This document shows positions 20,393-28,961 of a DNA stretch of 64,000 nucleotides, one piece after another. The translations under genes were made by a program, and so were the position numbers. How positions within the stretch are numbered: position 1 is the stretch's first letter; every line of letters starts with the position of its first letter. The notes below the pieces were generated by a model that worked only from the letters and a program-made list of their open reading frames with translations, was not told the DNA's origin and made no database searches. The DNA is taken from positions 62,001-126,000 of the forward strand of contig NZ_VDMC01000005.1 in NCBI RefSeq assembly GCF_006346335.1, written 5' to 3'. Origin of the DNA: Aequorivita sinensis. Lineage in GTDB: Bacteria > Bacteroidota > Bacteroidia > Flavobacteriales > Flavobacteriaceae.

Positions 20393-20638
20393 CTAAGCTT
20401 TATCTTGAGTACGCGCTTTTTTACGACTTCTATAGATTACATAGCCCACCCCTCCAACTAATAGGTAAGGAAAGATCATTAGGTAAACAATACCATTGTT
20501 TATGCCTTTTGCAGCTCCCCCACCGTCTTCAGTTTCTAAAACTGCTCGACACATGGAGCATTGCGCTTCGGCAGGAAGAACAACTATAAAAACAAGTATT
20601 AATATTAATAGAACCTTTAGTTTCATTTTTTTATTCAA
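20393..20638 (-). CDS. Small membrane protein linked to oxidase assembly genes
   Basis: An 81-residue product with a signal peptide or first helix (LKVLLILILVFIVVLPAEA), a CSMCR motif just after it, a second helix (VYLMIFPYLLVGGVGYVIY) and a basic tail. The paired Cys residues facing the periplasm could bind copper or be redox active, but I know of no established function. It starts 15 bases after the DUF420 gene, closing the SCO-DUF420 run, which ties it to cytochrome oxidase maturation by position only. The start could instead be the internal Met5. Confidence 0.75.
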   Translation of the reverse strand: MNKKMKLKVLLILILVFIVVLPAEAQCSMCRAVLETEDGGGAAKGINNGIVYLMIFPYLLVGGVGYVIYRSRKKARTQDKA

Positions 20639-20653
20639 TTAAATCCACAGTGT

Positions 20654-21178
20654 TTAATAATATGGAGATATCATTAGATAAACTATAACCCCACTAACAG
20701 CTACATAAAGCCATAATGGATAGGTAATACGCGCAATTTTTCGATGTTTATAAAACTCCCCAGAAAGTGCGCGAACAAATGTAATCAACACAAAAGGTAT
20801 AACGATAATTGAGAGCAATATATGCGTTATAAGTATAAAATAATAAACATACTTAATCACTCCCTCGCCGCCATAAACTGTAGAGTCTGACGTCATGTGA
20901 TAAGCCACATACATTAGCAAAAACAATACTGAGCAACCAATTGCTGTTTTCATTAAGCGTTCGTGAGCTTTTCTATTACCTTTTCTTACCTGATATACTG
21001 CAGCAACCAAAAGTATAGCTGTAAAAGCATTTATAGTTGCATAAATAGGAGGCAAAAAGCCTAATCTTTCAACACCCGGAATTTTAACTGTAAACAAAAC
21101 AGCAACTGCTATAGGAATCGCAATAGATAAAATCCAAATCCAAACGTTATACTTATTTTTCTTCACTGTATTATTCAT
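20654..21178 (-). CDS. DUF420 membrane protein (CtaM-like oxidase assembly factor)
   Basis: A 174-residue protein with about five membrane helices and the DUF420 features GFLPPIYATINAFTAILLV, RKGNRKAHERLM and HILLSIIVIPFVLITF. DUF420 members include CtaM of Firmicutes, needed for heme-copper oxidase activity, and the gene sits 3 bases after SCO within the oxidase block. That supports an assembly role in the inner membrane. The precise step is not known for Bacteroidota. Confidence 0.88.
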   Translation of the reverse strand: MNNTVKKNKYNVWIWILSIAIPIAVAVLFTVKIPGVERLGFLPPIYATINAFTAILLVAAVYQVRKGNRKAHERLMKTAIGCSVLFLLMYVAYHMTSDSTVYGGEGVIKYVYYFILITHILLSIIVIPFVLITFVRALSGEFYKHRKIARITYPLWLYVAVSGVIVYLMISPYY

Positions 21179-21181
21179 TAT

Positions 21182-21805
21182 TTACAAAAGTGCTTTAATA
21201 TCTTCTTTTAACATTTGTATTTGCTTATCCTCTAATCCATCGTAATAAATAATAGGATTGTCAAATTCATCTATACGAGAACGGATATTCCCATCTTGAT
21301 CGATTAATGCAAAATATCCAGAGTGCTCAAAGCCGCCTTCTGCTTCTGAACCTTTACCTACATACAGATTAAACCCTTCGTTAGCAAGTTTAAAAATATC
21401 GTCTTTATCACCTGTTAGCAAATGCCACTGAAGCTTGGTAATACCAGTATTCTGGGCATAAGTTTTAAGTACTTCTGGAGTGTCGTGTTCAGGGTCGATT
21501 GTAAACGAGGCGATACCCACTTTAGGATTACCTAAAAATTCATTTTGAATTTTTATCATATTCTCATTCATTATTGGGCAAATACTTGGACAAGTTGTGA
21601 AGAAAAACTCTACAACATAAACCTTCCCTTCATAATCTTTGTTGGTAATGGTTTTTCCATTTTGATCTGTGAATTCAAAACTTGGAACAGGTCCTATGGT
21701 TGCAAGCTCTGGTTTGGACAAAGTCTCTACAATTTTTGGTACGGCCCAAATTCCAAAAATTAAAATAATAAAAGAAATACCTATGTATGAATAATTTTTT
21801 TTCAC
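21182..21805 (-). CDS. SCO1/SenC family copper chaperone for cytochrome oxidase
   Basis: A 207-residue membrane-anchored thioredoxin-fold protein. An N-terminal helix (about 7-25) is followed by the copper-binding CxxxC in FFFTTCPSICP (Cys72 and Cys76), the DPEHDTPE segment and the conserved distal His in FEHSGYF. SCO proteins deliver copper to, or reduce the cysteines of, the CuA site of oxidase subunit II in the periplasm. Its client CuA subunit is encoded at 49277-50338. It follows a cysteine-free paralogue-like gene and precedes DUF420. Confidence 0.94.
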   Translation of the reverse strand: MKKNYSYIGISFIILIFGIWAVPKIVETLSKPELATIGPVPSFEFTDQNGKTITNKDYEGKVYVVEFFFTTCPSICPIMNENMIKIQNEFLGNPKVGIASFTIDPEHDTPEVLKTYAQNTGITKLQWHLLTGDKDDIFKLANEGFNLYVGKGSEAEGGFEHSGYFALIDQDGNIRSRIDEFDNPIIYYDGLEDKQIQMLKEDIKALL

Positions 21806-21854
21806 TTGTAAAATATTTAATGACTGGTTCTATTAAAACAGCTTTATTATTAAA

Positions 21855-22499
21855 TTAAATCTCTCTATCTACATCGTATTTTTTTAAAGCTCTTCTGTAT
21901 TCAGCTAAAAGAACTTTAACGTCGTCGCTCATTTTATTATTGATTTCTGCAATAATACTAGAATCGAAACCATACATAACTCCTACTTCCTCATCTTCCT
22001 TACGACCACGTAGACTACCTTCTTTATCAACTATAAATACAAATGGAGTAGACAAATTTGAATCTAATGATAAATTAGATTGTAACGAATTAAATACATT
22101 ATGGATGCTCTCCTTAGTACCAAAGGCAAAAAACCATGAATCCAATGGTGCAATTTGTTCTAATTTTTCACTAACGTTTCGAGCTTGATCTTCTGTACCT
22201 TCCGGCAAAAGAATCACAAATTGAAATTCGTTGAAGCTGTGATTTTTGGTGTATATTTTATGAGCTAGGTTATAAGCGTAGGCTCTATGAACTTCTAAAT
22301 CACTTCCAAAAAAGCCTAAAACTGTAATCCTTCCTTTTAGTTGGACAGGCTCACCATCAAGAGTTTTAAATCCATCTAGTTCTTGAACAGATTCGGTTAA
22401 AATTGGCAATGGCTTAAAGTAATTAGTACTCATTGCAAAAAAGATGTAAACCGTAATTGGCAATATAAACAGTATGCCGAGGACCAAATATTTTTTCAT
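21855..22499 (-). CDS. Cysteine-free SCO/thioredoxin-fold membrane protein
   Basis: About 214 residues from the ATG at 22499; an ATG 9 bases upstream is also possible. It has one N-terminal helix (YLVLGILFILPITVYIFFAM) and then a periplasmic domain with SCO-like pattern: LDGEPVQLKGRITVLGFFGS in place of the redox segment and STPFVFIVDKEGSLRGR near the end, resembling the DQDGNIRSR element of the neighbouring SCO. It has no cysteine at all, so it cannot act as a copper or thiol chaperone in the usual way. It leads the SCO-DUF420 run and has its own good promoter. A structural role in oxidase assembly is inferred from context. Confidence 0.75.
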   Translation of the reverse strand: MKKYLVLGILFILPITVYIFFAMSTNYFKPLPILTESVQELDGFKTLDGEPVQLKGRITVLGFFGSDLEVHRAYAYNLAHKIYTKNHSFNEFQFVILLPEGTEDQARNVSEKLEQIAPLDSWFFAFGTKESIHNVFNSLQSNLSLDSNLSTPFVFIVDKEGSLRGRKEDEEVGVMYGFDSSIIAEINNKMSDDVKVLLAEYRRALKKYDVDREI

Positions 22500-22545
22500 T
22501 CTGAACAATTTATCACTCCTACAAGTAACGCTGTAGATGAGACTA

Positions 22546-22576
22546 CAAAAATACAGGGTAAAAGGAGGTAAAACAA
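22546..22576 (-). promoter_or_regulatory. Promoter of the SCO-like/SCO/DUF420 operon
   Basis: On the minus strand a TTG (22574-22576) is followed after 20 bases by TATTTTTG (22546-22553), an exact TAnnTTTG match at ideal spacing. It lies directly after the hairpin that ends the upstream oxidase gene run. Confidence 0.7.
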
Positions 22577-22605
22577 TGTTTTAGCTGTTAATTTTTAAGC
22601 ATAAA

Positions 22606-22628
22606 AAAGCCCTCGAAAAGAGGGCTTT
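22606..22628 (-). terminator. Intrinsic terminator after cytochrome oxidase subunit IV gene
   Basis: A nine-base perfect stem (22606-22614 with 22620-22628, GC-rich CCCTC/GAGGG core) closes a GAAAA loop, with T runs in the minus orientation (TTTTTTATGC) after it. It separates the oxidase subunit run from the SCO run. Confidence 0.85.
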
Positions 22629-22649
22629 AATTTATCTTAAAAGGTTCAA

Positions 22650-23033
22650 TTAGAAATTAAATTTAATAAAACCGTTTTTATATACTTCGTAGATATAATC
22701 TCCTTCAATTAAGATTAGGACGATTATATAAGCAATCAAAAATACTCCTGTCCAGACTACTGCTCGACGTAAGCCTACTGTTTCATCACGCATGTGCATA
22801 AAGTCCCATGTAATGTAATAAGCTTTAACTATTGTAAGAATTATAAAGATCCAGTTAAGCAAGTTCATTGCTAAAAACTTATTCCCAACTAAAGCCTCAG
22901 GGCGTAAAATACCAAGTGCAACTTCAATTATTGTAACGATAGAAAGTAAGATAAATACTCCCCATATTTTGGATACATTAGATTTGAACTTTAATGCTCC
23001 TCTAAATATTTCTAATTTATGTTCGTGTGCCAT
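22650..23033 (-). CDS. Cytochrome c oxidase subunit IV (prokaryotic type)
   Basis: A 127-residue protein with three predicted helices, a His-rich N-terminus and the segment IVKAYYITWDFMHMRDE, typical of COX4/CtaF-like subunits of caa3 oxidases. It is the small accessory subunit of the heme-copper oxidase in the inner membrane. It follows the large subunit III gene by 18 bases and ends at a strong terminator. Confidence 0.9.
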   Translation of the reverse strand: MAHEHKLEIFRGALKFKSNVSKIWGVFILLSIVTIIEVALGILRPEALVGNKFLAMNLLNWIFIILTIVKAYYITWDFMHMRDETVGLRRAVVWTGVFLIAYIIVLILIEGDYIYEVYKNGFIKFNF

Positions 23034-23051
23034 TGTTAAACTTTAATAATT

Positions 23052-24035
23052 TTATACAAGATAAAAGAATGTAAATACAAATACCCATACTAAATCCACA
23101 AAGTGCCAGTATAGACCTACTTTTTCAACCATTTCATAATGTCCTCGACGTTCGTAAGTACCGATTACAACATTGAAGAAAACAATTAGATTTAATAATA
23201 CTCCAATAGAAACGTGGAATCCGTGGAAACCTGTAATAAAGAAGAAGAAATCAGCAAATAATGGGTGCCCGTATTCGTTGTGACGAAGGTTCGCCCCTTC
23301 AACAACTAAGTTACCATCATTAACTAATTTAGTAATAGATTCTTCTCTAGACAAAACAATATGCTGTCCATTTTCATCTTTATTTGGTAGTCTTATAAGT
23401 AGATTTTCATTAGCTAAAAATCCTTCTTTAACTTGTTCAAATGAAACTGAAGTTTTGTATTCAGGTTCACTCTTGTACCATATACCGCTTTCATTTGTAT
23501 GCTCTACTCTACTATCAGTTTGAGCAGCAGCAAAATCGGCTAGTGCTACACGCTTTCCATCTGTATCCAAGAATTGAAGAATCTGACGTCCATTAGTTTC
23601 AACAGCTCCATAATCACCTTTGATGAATGTTTTCCACTCCCAAGCTTGTGAGCCTAAGAACACAAAACCACCAATTAAGGTTAAGAACATGTACAAAATA
23701 ACTTTTTTCTGTTGCATTTTCTGACCTGCATCTACAGCTAACACCATAGTTACAGAAGAAAAAATCAGAATAAAAGTCATAAACGCCACATAGTACATTG
23801 GCGCTTCTACTCCGTGTAGAAAAGGAAAGTGGGTAAATACCTCATCGGCGATTGGCCATGCATCAATAAATTTGAAACGGGACATTCCATAAGAGGCCAA
23901 GAAACCTGCAAATGTCAATGAATCTGATAGTATAAAAAACCACATCATCATTTTGCCATAACTGGCCTTTAGCGGGTTATTTCCGCCTCCCCAGGTTTTT
24001 CCTTCAGTACCTGTTTTTACAACAGTTGCTTCCAT
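23052..24035 (-). CDS. Cytochrome c oxidase subunit III with a large extramembrane insertion
   Basis: A 327-residue heme-copper oxidase subunit III. Recognisable parts are KMMMWFFILSDSLTFAGF in the first helix, GSQAWEW in the central helix, ITGFHGFHV, and the final LYWHFVDLVWVFVFTFFYLV. Between GSQAWEW and ADFFFFITGFHG there is a hydrophilic insertion of about 100 residues (roughly 137-245) not found in short subunit III proteins. A second, shorter subunit III gene lies directly upstream, so two subunit III polypeptides are encoded in tandem. Subunits I and II are about 24 kb away at 47418-50338. Confidence 0.93.
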   Translation of the reverse strand: MEATVVKTGTEGKTWGGGNNPLKASYGKMMMWFFILSDSLTFAGFLASYGMSRFKFIDAWPIADEVFTHFPFLHGVEAPMYYVAFMTFILIFSSVTMVLAVDAGQKMQQKKVILYMFLTLIGGFVFLGSQAWEWKTFIKGDYGAVETNGRQILQFLDTDGKRVALADFAAAQTDSRVEHTNESGIWYKSEPEYKTSVSFEQVKEGFLANENLLIRLPNKDENGQHIVLSREESITKLVNDGNLVVEGANLRHNEYGHPLFADFFFFITGFHGFHVSIGVLLNLIVFFNVVIGTYERRGHYEMVEKVGLYWHFVDLVWVFVFTFFYLV

Positions 24036-24063
24036 AAAAAGAATTTGGTTTTTAAATAGGGTT

Positions 24064-24071
24064 CAAAAATA
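24064..24071 (-). promoter_or_regulatory. -7 promoter element upstream of the long subunit III gene
   Basis: The minus strand reads TATTTTTG, an exact match to TAnnTTTG, 28 bases before the ATG at 24035 and just inside the end of the upstream gene's downstream gap. No -33 TTG at normal spacing. Confidence 0.35.
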
Positions 24072-24081
24072 CGTTTAATTT

Positions 24082-24666
24082 TTATTTAACGAAATATAAA
24101 AACAAAAAGAGGTAAATCCACACAACATCTATAAAGTGCCAAAATGTTGCAGCTAGCTCAACACCAAGGGTTTTCCCGTTTTGATATTTTAGTTTATAAT
24201 GATTATAAATTACAATTAAAAGACTTACTAAGCCTGCAAAAACGTGTGCTACGTGAAGCAATACCACTAAATAAATAAAAGAGGTAGTAATATTACTTGT
24301 TGGTCCTGTAAAATTATATCCACTATCGATTATTTCAGAAAAGCCTACAAATTGAAATACAATGAACAAAATCCCTAAAATTAGCGTTGAAACTAAAAGG
24401 ATCATACCCATACTGTGTTTCTCTTTTTTAATCACTTTAAGCGCCAAGTGAATTGTAAAACTACTTACAAGAATCAAAGCAAGACTTATGTAAAATGCTG
24501 GTGGAATTTCAAAATTTGAAATCCAATCCGGTCTTTCTTTACTTACTACATAAGCACTGGTAAGACCAGCAAAACTCATTGTTAAACTAATGATACCAAA
24601 CCAAAGCATATTCTTTTTTGCTCTGTTTACCTTAATCTCGTCACTAACCTCTGTTAAACTCATCAT
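24082..24666 (-). CDS. Cytochrome c oxidase subunit III (short form)
   Basis: A 194-residue protein with five helices and the subunit III end ATFWHFIDVVWIYLFLFLYFVK, plus LLHVAHVFAGLVSLLIV with its conserved His residues. It has no insertion, unlike the neighbour downstream. The likely start is one of two consecutive ATGs at 24666 and 24663. It lies between the heme O synthase gene and the long subunit III gene on the same strand, all parts of the oxidase assembly block. Confidence 0.92.
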   Translation of the reverse strand: MMSLTEVSDEIKVNRAKKNMLWFGIISLTMSFAGLTSAYVVSKERPDWISNFEIPPAFYISLALILVSSFTIHLALKVIKKEKHSMGMILLVSTLILGILFIVFQFVGFSEIIDSGYNFTGPTSNITTSFIYLVVLLHVAHVFAGLVSLLIVIYNHYKLKYQNGKTLGVELAATFWHFIDVVWIYLFLFLYFVK

Positions 24667-24734
24667 ATTTTTTATTAATACTGAAATCAGTATATGGCAA
24701 TCATTTATTATAAAATGAAATTATTTCTTTCTAC

Positions 24735-25634
24735 TTACCTCAAAAACTTATCTGCAACAAATATTATCTGTAATAAAGTAATATAGCTAACACTTGCTAG
24801 CATAAGTTGTTTTGCAGCTTTTGATGTTTTTTCTTTATAAAGTCTTATTGCATAGTACAATAGACCAATTCCTAAAATCCCTATAATTACACCAGATACT
24901 GTAGTTAAATAAAGTTTTCCAGTGATTCCGAATGCAGGTATTAACGATGCAAAAACCGTCCATAAAGTATACAACACAACCTGAGTTGCTGTTCCTTTAT
25001 CGCGTTTTCCGTTTGGAAGCATAAAGAAGCCTCCTTTTTTATAGTCGTCGAATAAAAACCATCCAATAGCCCAGAAATGTGGAAACTGCCAAAAGAATTG
25101 GATCATAAATAATGTCCCTGGTTCTATACCAAATTCTCCACTTGCTGCAACCCATCCCAACATAAAAGGTATTGCCCCTGGAAAAGCACCAACAAAAACC
25201 GACAATGGTGTTTTAGTTTTTAAAGGCGTGTACAAACTAACATACATAAATATAGACACGGCCCCAAACATGGCCGTAATCGGGTTTATAGAATACAGCA
25301 AACCTATACCTGCAATTGTAAGTACGATAGCCAATATAAATGCAGACTGCACACTCATCTGTCCAGCTGGAAGTGGCCTGTTTTTAGTGCGATCCATTAG
25401 CTTGTCTAAATCACGCTCGATAATCTGGTTGTAAACGTTAGAAGCACCAACCATACAATAACCACCTAAACACAAAAGAAATAACACAAAGAAGTCTATA
25501 GAATCTGCGCCTAAAAGATAACCCGCAACAGATGAAAAAACCACACTTACAGAAAGTCGCAGTTTCGTAATCTCAGTAAAATTCCTGATTACGGACTGAA
25601 AAGATGATTGGGAATGTGTAACAGACAAACTCAT
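24735..25634 (-). CDS. cyoE: Protoheme IX farnesyltransferase (heme O synthase)
   Basis: About 299 residues and nine membrane helices. The UbiA-type prenyl-binding motif is ASNVYNQIIERDLDKLMDRT, followed by RPLPAG, and the second Asp-rich site is in LFDDYKKGGF. It transfers a farnesyl group to heme B to make heme O, the first step towards the heme of the oxidase encoded alongside. The ATG at 25634 (MSLSVTHSQSS) is chosen over one at 25679 because a well-spaced promoter at 25651-25681 overlaps the extra 45 bases. Confidence 0.95.
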   Translation of the reverse strand: MSLSVTHSQSSFQSVIRNFTEITKLRLSVSVVFSSVAGYLLGADSIDFFVLFLLCLGGYCMVGASNVYNQIIERDLDKLMDRTKNRPLPAGQMSVQSAFILAIVLTIAGIGLLYSINPITAMFGAVSIFMYVSLYTPLKTKTPLSVFVGAFPGAIPFMLGWVAASGEFGIEPGTLFMIQFFWQFPHFWAIGWFLFDDYKKGGFFMLPNGKRDKGTATQVVLYTLWTVFASLIPAFGITGKLYLTTVSGVIIGILGIGLLYYAIRLYKEKTSKAAKQLMLASVSYITLLQIIFVADKFLR

Positions 25635-25650
25635 TTTTTTTAAGGCTGCG

Positions 25651-25681
25651 CAAAGATACGCTTCCTGTAATTTTTCCACAA
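25651..25681 (-). promoter_or_regulatory. Promoter of the cyoE-cox operon
   Basis: Minus strand TTG (25679-25681), 20 bases, then TATCTTTG (25651-25658), an exact TAnnTTTG match 17 bases before the ATG at 25634. This decides the cyoE start. Confidence 0.7.
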
Positions 25682-25752
25682 TTTATTCTTGATAAGAAAT
25701 GCTTTATTTCAGCTTTTTTAGTAATTTGAACTAATTTTCAAACTAAAAAAAT

Positions 25753-26736
25753 ATGTTATCAAAAATAATTTTAAGCGCCACTTTTTTATTTTCGGTATTT
25801 ACAGCCCACGCTCAAAGCGATACAGGTCAAGAAATAAACACTAAGATGCTGAAGGTCAGCAACAATATATATATGCTTGAAGGCAAAGGAGGGAATATTG
25901 GTTTAAGTTTTGGTGATGACGGGATATTTATGATAGACGACCAATATGCTGAAGGTGTTGAACAAATTCAAAACGACATTAAAAAAATAAGCGATAAACC
26001 TGTTCGTTTTTTAATCAACACACACTTTCACGGAGACCATACGGGTGGAAATGTTGCTATGGCGGAAACTGGAACAGTAATTTTCTCACACGAAAACGTC
26101 CGTTCTCGACTTCAGGACATCATGGAAGCAGAAAAAAAGAAAACTCCAAAAGAGTCGCTACCAGTAATTACATTTTCAGACGACCTTACTTTTTACTTCA
26201 ACGGTGAAAAAATTTATGTTTTCCACGTTCACAATGCGCATACCGACGGCGATGCTATGGTATATTTCACCAAAAGCAATGTACTACATGCAGGCGATGT
26301 GTTTTTCAATGGGAAATATCCTTTTATCGATACCAATAACGGAGGAAGTATTAAGGGGTATATGTCTGCTATAAACAAAGCACTTCTTGTAATTAACGAA
26401 GACACTAAAATAATTCCAGGCCATGGCAATATAGCAAGCTATTCCGATTTTAAAGATTTTCAGGAGATGCTAAGCATATCCTATAGAAAAGTAGCTAAAC
26501 AATATCTACTAAGTAAAACCGAAGTAGAAGTATTAGCTGATACCAGTTTAACTCAGATGTATGACGATAAAGGCTATGGCGATGGTTTTATCAATAGAGA
26601 GCGTTTTTTAAAAATGTTATATGCGGAATTTGCTAAAGAAAATGCTGGTTCTGAAAGCAACAATGAAAAAAATACTAAAGCTCGTGAAAAAATAGAGGAA
26701 ATGAAGAAAAAGCACGCTGCGAAAGGCAAAAATTAA
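25753..26736 (+). CDS. Secreted metallo-beta-lactamase-fold hydrolase
   Basis: A 327-residue product with a signal peptide (ILSATFLFSVFTAHA) and an MBL domain. The metal motif is HFHGDH (91-96), followed by a second metal His in HNAHTDGDA, an Asp in LHAGDVFF, and the last His in IIPGHG. This sets a two-zinc hydrolase in the periplasm. The 50-residue C-terminal tail is rich in Lys and Glu. MBL-fold proteins hydrolyse many esters and amides, so lactamase activity cannot be claimed from the motifs. It is a lone plus-strand gene between two minus-strand blocks; an imperfect -7 (GTAATTTG near 25721) precedes it. Confidence 0.9.
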   Translation: MLSKIILSATFLFSVFTAHAQSDTGQEINTKMLKVSNNIYMLEGKGGNIGLSFGDDGIFMIDDQYAEGVEQIQNDIKKISDKPVRFLINTHFHGDHTGGNVAMAETGTVIFSHENVRSRLQDIMEAEKKKTPKESLPVITFSDDLTFYFNGEKIYVFHVHNAHTDGDAMVYFTKSNVLHAGDVFFNGKYPFIDTNNGGSIKGYMSAINKALLVINEDTKIIPGHGNIASYSDFKDFQEMLSISYRKVAKQYLLSKTEVEVLADTSLTQMYDDKGYGDGFINRERFLKMLYAEFAKENAGSESNNEKNTKAREKIEEMKKKHAAKGKN

Positions 26737-26764
26737 TTTCTAATTTTCCTAAATTTATTTCTCC

Positions 26765-28855
26765 TTAAAAGTCGTAATACCAGTTAAATAAATCGGTACG
26801 GATTCCGAAGTTTATCCAACTTGTTTGATTTTCATAAACAGTTTCAGTATTAACCATCGGATTAAAATCTCTGTAAATAAAACTACCGTAAATCTTTAAG
26901 TTGGTTGCGGGATTTATAACATATCCTGCTTGTAATTCGGCGTGAAAGAAATCTGTTGTATTTCCTTGAGCCAAAGTGTTACCATTTTCTGAAACACGAT
27001 CGTCTTCTGTACCATAGATATCACTTCCATAGAACTTAGAATCCTCGTCAGTGTTAAATTCAAATCCTCGTTTAGCGACTATAAATTTAGCATCACCATA
27101 TAGTCTTCCTTTCTGATAACGAGCAATTGCAATAAACTCAGAGAAATTTGCTCCTAAAGTATGCGCCAAGGATTGGTTGTTGTGTCCGTAATTAAGTATA
27201 ACTGAATTATGCGAATAGGTATAAGGACGAACTCTGTTATATTCAGTTTGCAAGTAAAGGTTTTTCAAACCAAAAGCATCGTAATACTTCAGTCCTAATT
27301 GATAGCCAGTTTTGTTTTTATAACTTCCATTTCCACCAAACACATCACTACTCGAAAACTCATCTATGATAAACTGTCCATAAGCGTTTATACGATCGTT
27401 CACTTTGTATTTCGCACTTAAGCCTATAAGTGCATTTCCACCACGAGACCCAGTAGAGAACTCTATTGCTCGATAAAAAATTATTGGGTTTAAATAATTT
27501 ACATCAAAACCTCTATCGTTATCATTTTGCCAAACTACTGATTCGAATAGACCTATGTTTAAACGTTTGGTAATATTATAGCTTAAATAGTGATTAGCGA
27601 TATATTTTGTCCTAAACGAACCACTTTCAGTAACCTCTGGACGTACATCGCGAAGCGACATCCAAGTGTTGGTATATTTCAATTTCCAAAATGTAGTATT
27701 TATCTTGAAGAACGGATACGGACTTGAATTATCACTAGTAAGCAATGAACGATAGCCATCTCCTAAAAAAAATTTTCCATGTCCTAATTGAACATTAAAA
27801 TACTTTGAAGGAGTATAAGAGATATGCCCAGTTGCAATAGGATAATCGTAAGAATCTGTTTTGAAACCTTTTGCTATTCCTCTACCGGGGATGATTGCAG
27901 GATTCCCTCCCGCAGGACGAATGGATTCCGCATATCTATTGAAGTAGTCTGCAAAACGACCTTGACTTTCATAAATTACTCCGAAGAAACCTAACTTTTT
28001 ACCAATCGCTCCTTGAGTATAAACCAAACGAGTATTATTATACGTATCAATATCGGCGTCAAAATCTTTTCCTGCTTGTAAATCAACTCCAACATCTAAT
28101 GTAATCCAATAATCTTTACCCTTAATTGTAACTAAGTGTTCATCCCAAAACTTCCGACCGAACCATGACTTTTTGTTTTTAGACAACAATTTATTGGCCG
28201 CTTCAAAATCGTAATACTTATTTACTTCACTGTATATATATGGCTTTTGTGCTGTGTGACTATTTAATCCAACTCGATTTATAGCAGCATCGAACAAGCT
28301 ATAGTTATGATGAGAAAGCGGAATATTTATATTGCTTGTATACTCTTCATTATTATAAGGAAGGTTTTTTATATCGTCGTATTCATTTATTAATGCAACT
28401 CTAGAATCGTTTTCCTCAATAGCTTTAGAAGTAATTATATTTTCACCAGGTGCAATTAACGGAATAGCAATAGGAAGCGTAAATTGTACATAGGTTGGCG
28501 CCCCATTATAAGTTGCTGGACTTACTTGAGGAAGCATTTCAAAAACACGACGTGCTTCATCCTTTAACTCCTCGTAAATACCATCTACATACAAAACCTT
28601 AAACTTTCCCTCTTTGGTAACTTCAAATAGCACATTTACATTACCCTTATAATTTTCCTGTACCACTTTTTCAGGTACTTCAAAATTCTTAAAAATGAAG
28701 GATTGCAGCGTAGTCTTAAAGCAGCTTTCTAAAGCATTAACATCCACTTGTACACATTCTTCAAAAACCGGATATTTCTCATAATTTGCTAAGGTAACTT
28801 GAGCAAAAGACACTATTGAAAAACAAAATGTAATAAGAAAAATAACCTGCTTCAT
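26765..28855 (-). CDS. RemB-like gliding protein: TonB-C-like domain fused to an outer-membrane barrel
   Basis: A 696-residue secreted protein with a signal peptide (VIFLITFCFSIVSFAQ). Residues about 25-135 form a TonB C-terminal-like domain (YPVFEECVQVD, then NVNVLFEVTKEGKFKVLYVDG), alignable by eye with the ends of the two TonB proteins upstream. The rest is aromatic-rich beta sheet resembling Wzi-type barrels and flavobacterial RemB (FFLGDGYRSLLTSDNSSPYP, FWKLKYTNTWMSLRDVRPE). RemB is an outer-membrane gliding protein of Flavobacterium johnsoniae; I assign the resemblance from remembered family features, not from a search. A terminator between this gene and the TonB genes suggests separate transcription. 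Confidence 0.65.
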   Translation of the reverse strand: MKQVIFLITFCFSIVSFAQVTLANYEKYPVFEECVQVDVNALESCFKTTLQSFIFKNFEVPEKVVQENYKGNVNVLFEVTKEGKFKVLYVDGIYEELKDEARRVFEMLPQVSPATYNGAPTYVQFTLPIAIPLIAPGENIITSKAIEENDSRVALINEYDDIKNLPYNNEEYTSNINIPLSHHNYSLFDAAINRVGLNSHTAQKPYIYSEVNKYYDFEAANKLLSKNKKSWFGRKFWDEHLVTIKGKDYWITLDVGVDLQAGKDFDADIDTYNNTRLVYTQGAIGKKLGFFGVIYESQGRFADYFNRYAESIRPAGGNPAIIPGRGIAKGFKTDSYDYPIATGHISYTPSKYFNVQLGHGKFFLGDGYRSLLTSDNSSPYPFFKINTTFWKLKYTNTWMSLRDVRPEVTESGSFRTKYIANHYLSYNITKRLNIGLFESVVWQNDNDRGFDVNYLNPIIFYRAIEFSTGSRGGNALIGLSAKYKVNDRINAYGQFIIDEFSSSDVFGGNGSYKNKTGYQLGLKYYDAFGLKNLYLQTEYNRVRPYTYSHNSVILNYGHNNQSLAHTLGANFSEFIAIARYQKGRLYGDAKFIVAKRGFEFNTDEDSKFYGSDIYGTEDDRVSENGNTLAQGNTTDFFHAELQAGYVINPATNLKIYGSFIYRDFNPMVNTETVYENQTSWINFGIRTDLFNWYYDF

Positions 28856-28914
28856 AGGAGTTTATATATTTTAAACCGAAAGATACATTTTTTTTAGAAT
28901 GAGAAGAATAAAAA

Positions 28915-28941
28915 AAGGCTCCCATTAAAAATGAGAGCCTT
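28915..28941 (-). terminator. Terminator between TonB gene and RemB-like gene
   Basis: A stem AAGGCTC (28915-28921) with GAGCCTT (28935-28941), continued inward by CAT/ATG after a mismatch, is followed on the minus strand by a run of Ts. Confidence 0.75.
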
Positions 28942-28961
28942 ATAAATCTAATAATAACTGA

